NCBI RefSeq assembly: GCF_905373215.1
Contig: NZ_CAJPRT010000017.1
Location: 1 to 33,186 of the forward strand
Length of the DNA: 33,186 nt
Direction: 5' to 3'
DNA from: an uncultured Campylobacter sp.
GTDB lineage: Bacteria > Campylobacterota > Campylobacteria > Campylobacterales > Campylobacteraceae
Positions 33,106 to 33,186 of this stretch are shown here, in pieces. The position numbers and the translations under genes are program-made. Under the pieces are notes generated by a model. That model was given only the letters and a program-made list of their open reading frames with translations. It searched no databases and was not told the origin of the DNA. Positions within the stretch are counted from its first letter, which is position 1. Each line of letters opens with the position of its first letter.

Positions 33106-33186
33106 AATTTTAGTCCAAACGGCAAGTTCTTAAATTTAGCGAGAATTTCACGAGCAAATAGAGAGTAGGGCGGCGAGGCAAATATT

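Overview
The window looks like chromosome of a Campylobacter-type epsilonproteobacterium (Campylobacterota). The evidence is the gene content (a Campylobacter-type RNase J with a long N-terminal tail, a CjaA-like cysteine-binding lipoprotein, a KpsF/RNase J/KsgA cluster remembered from Helicobacter and Campylobacter), the TAWAAT -10 boxes without clear -35 boxes, and the very frequent AAATTT-type words. Base composition is less AT-rich than C. jejuni by eye, which would suit an oral species such as C. gracilis. The species is an inference. No rRNA, tRNA, IS element, prophage or CRISPR array was seen.

Layout. 1-4270 (minus): kpsF/kdsD (cut by the left edge), rnj and rsmA (ksgA). 4281-7302 (plus): a 16-bp inverted repeat at the divergent promoter, hisF, a nucleoside-phosphorylase-like gene, rlmN, and a tiny ORF with an in-frame amber codon. 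7331-9573 (minus): an AT-rich accessory gene with a PD-(D/E)XK-like pattern, and a pseudouridine synthase carrying a large internal insertion. 9649-10980: purB. 11883-12518 (minus): an outer-membrane beta-barrel protein. 13002-14474: a DASS/SLC13 anion transporter. 14641-17571: a four-gene amino-acid ABC importer operon ending in a CjaA-like cysteine-binding lipoprotein. 18180-21724 (minus): a DUF3137 protein whose N-terminus seems to run out of frame into an upstream membrane protein, a MalY/PatB C-S lyase and a DUF3737 protein. 22154-22633 (minus): a periplasmic protein with a His-rich tail. 22750-23559: a DUF1508 protein and an EF-hand-like protein. 24041-24115: a candidate small RNA. 24164-26143: moaC, a DUF493 gene and a coiled-coil protein. 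27260-32026: an M48 lipoprotein protease, a CNNM/CorC-type protein and an NSS-family transporter, each flanked by long intergenic spacers. 32101-33105: a RelB/YoeB-type toxin-antitoxin pair whose toxin has a UGA in place of a conserved Trp codon, then a frameshifted remnant.

Most genes are housekeeping: lipopolysaccharide KDO supply, RNA maturation and decay, histidine, purine and molybdenum cofactor synthesis, and solute transport. The cysteine importer and the C-S lyase are separated by only about 2 kb, which hints at sulfur amino acid use.

Most worth a second look: (1) a compact promoter-hairpin-terminator unit at 24041-24115 with an exposed anti-Shine-Dalgarno stretch; (2) yoeB with Trp16 changed to UGA but all other toxin residues kept; (3) long spacers packed with RAATTY hexamers, the motif tied to DNA uptake in C. 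jejuni; (4) the DUF3137 frame break; (5) the pseudouridine synthase insertion. Motif counts and positions were made by eye.
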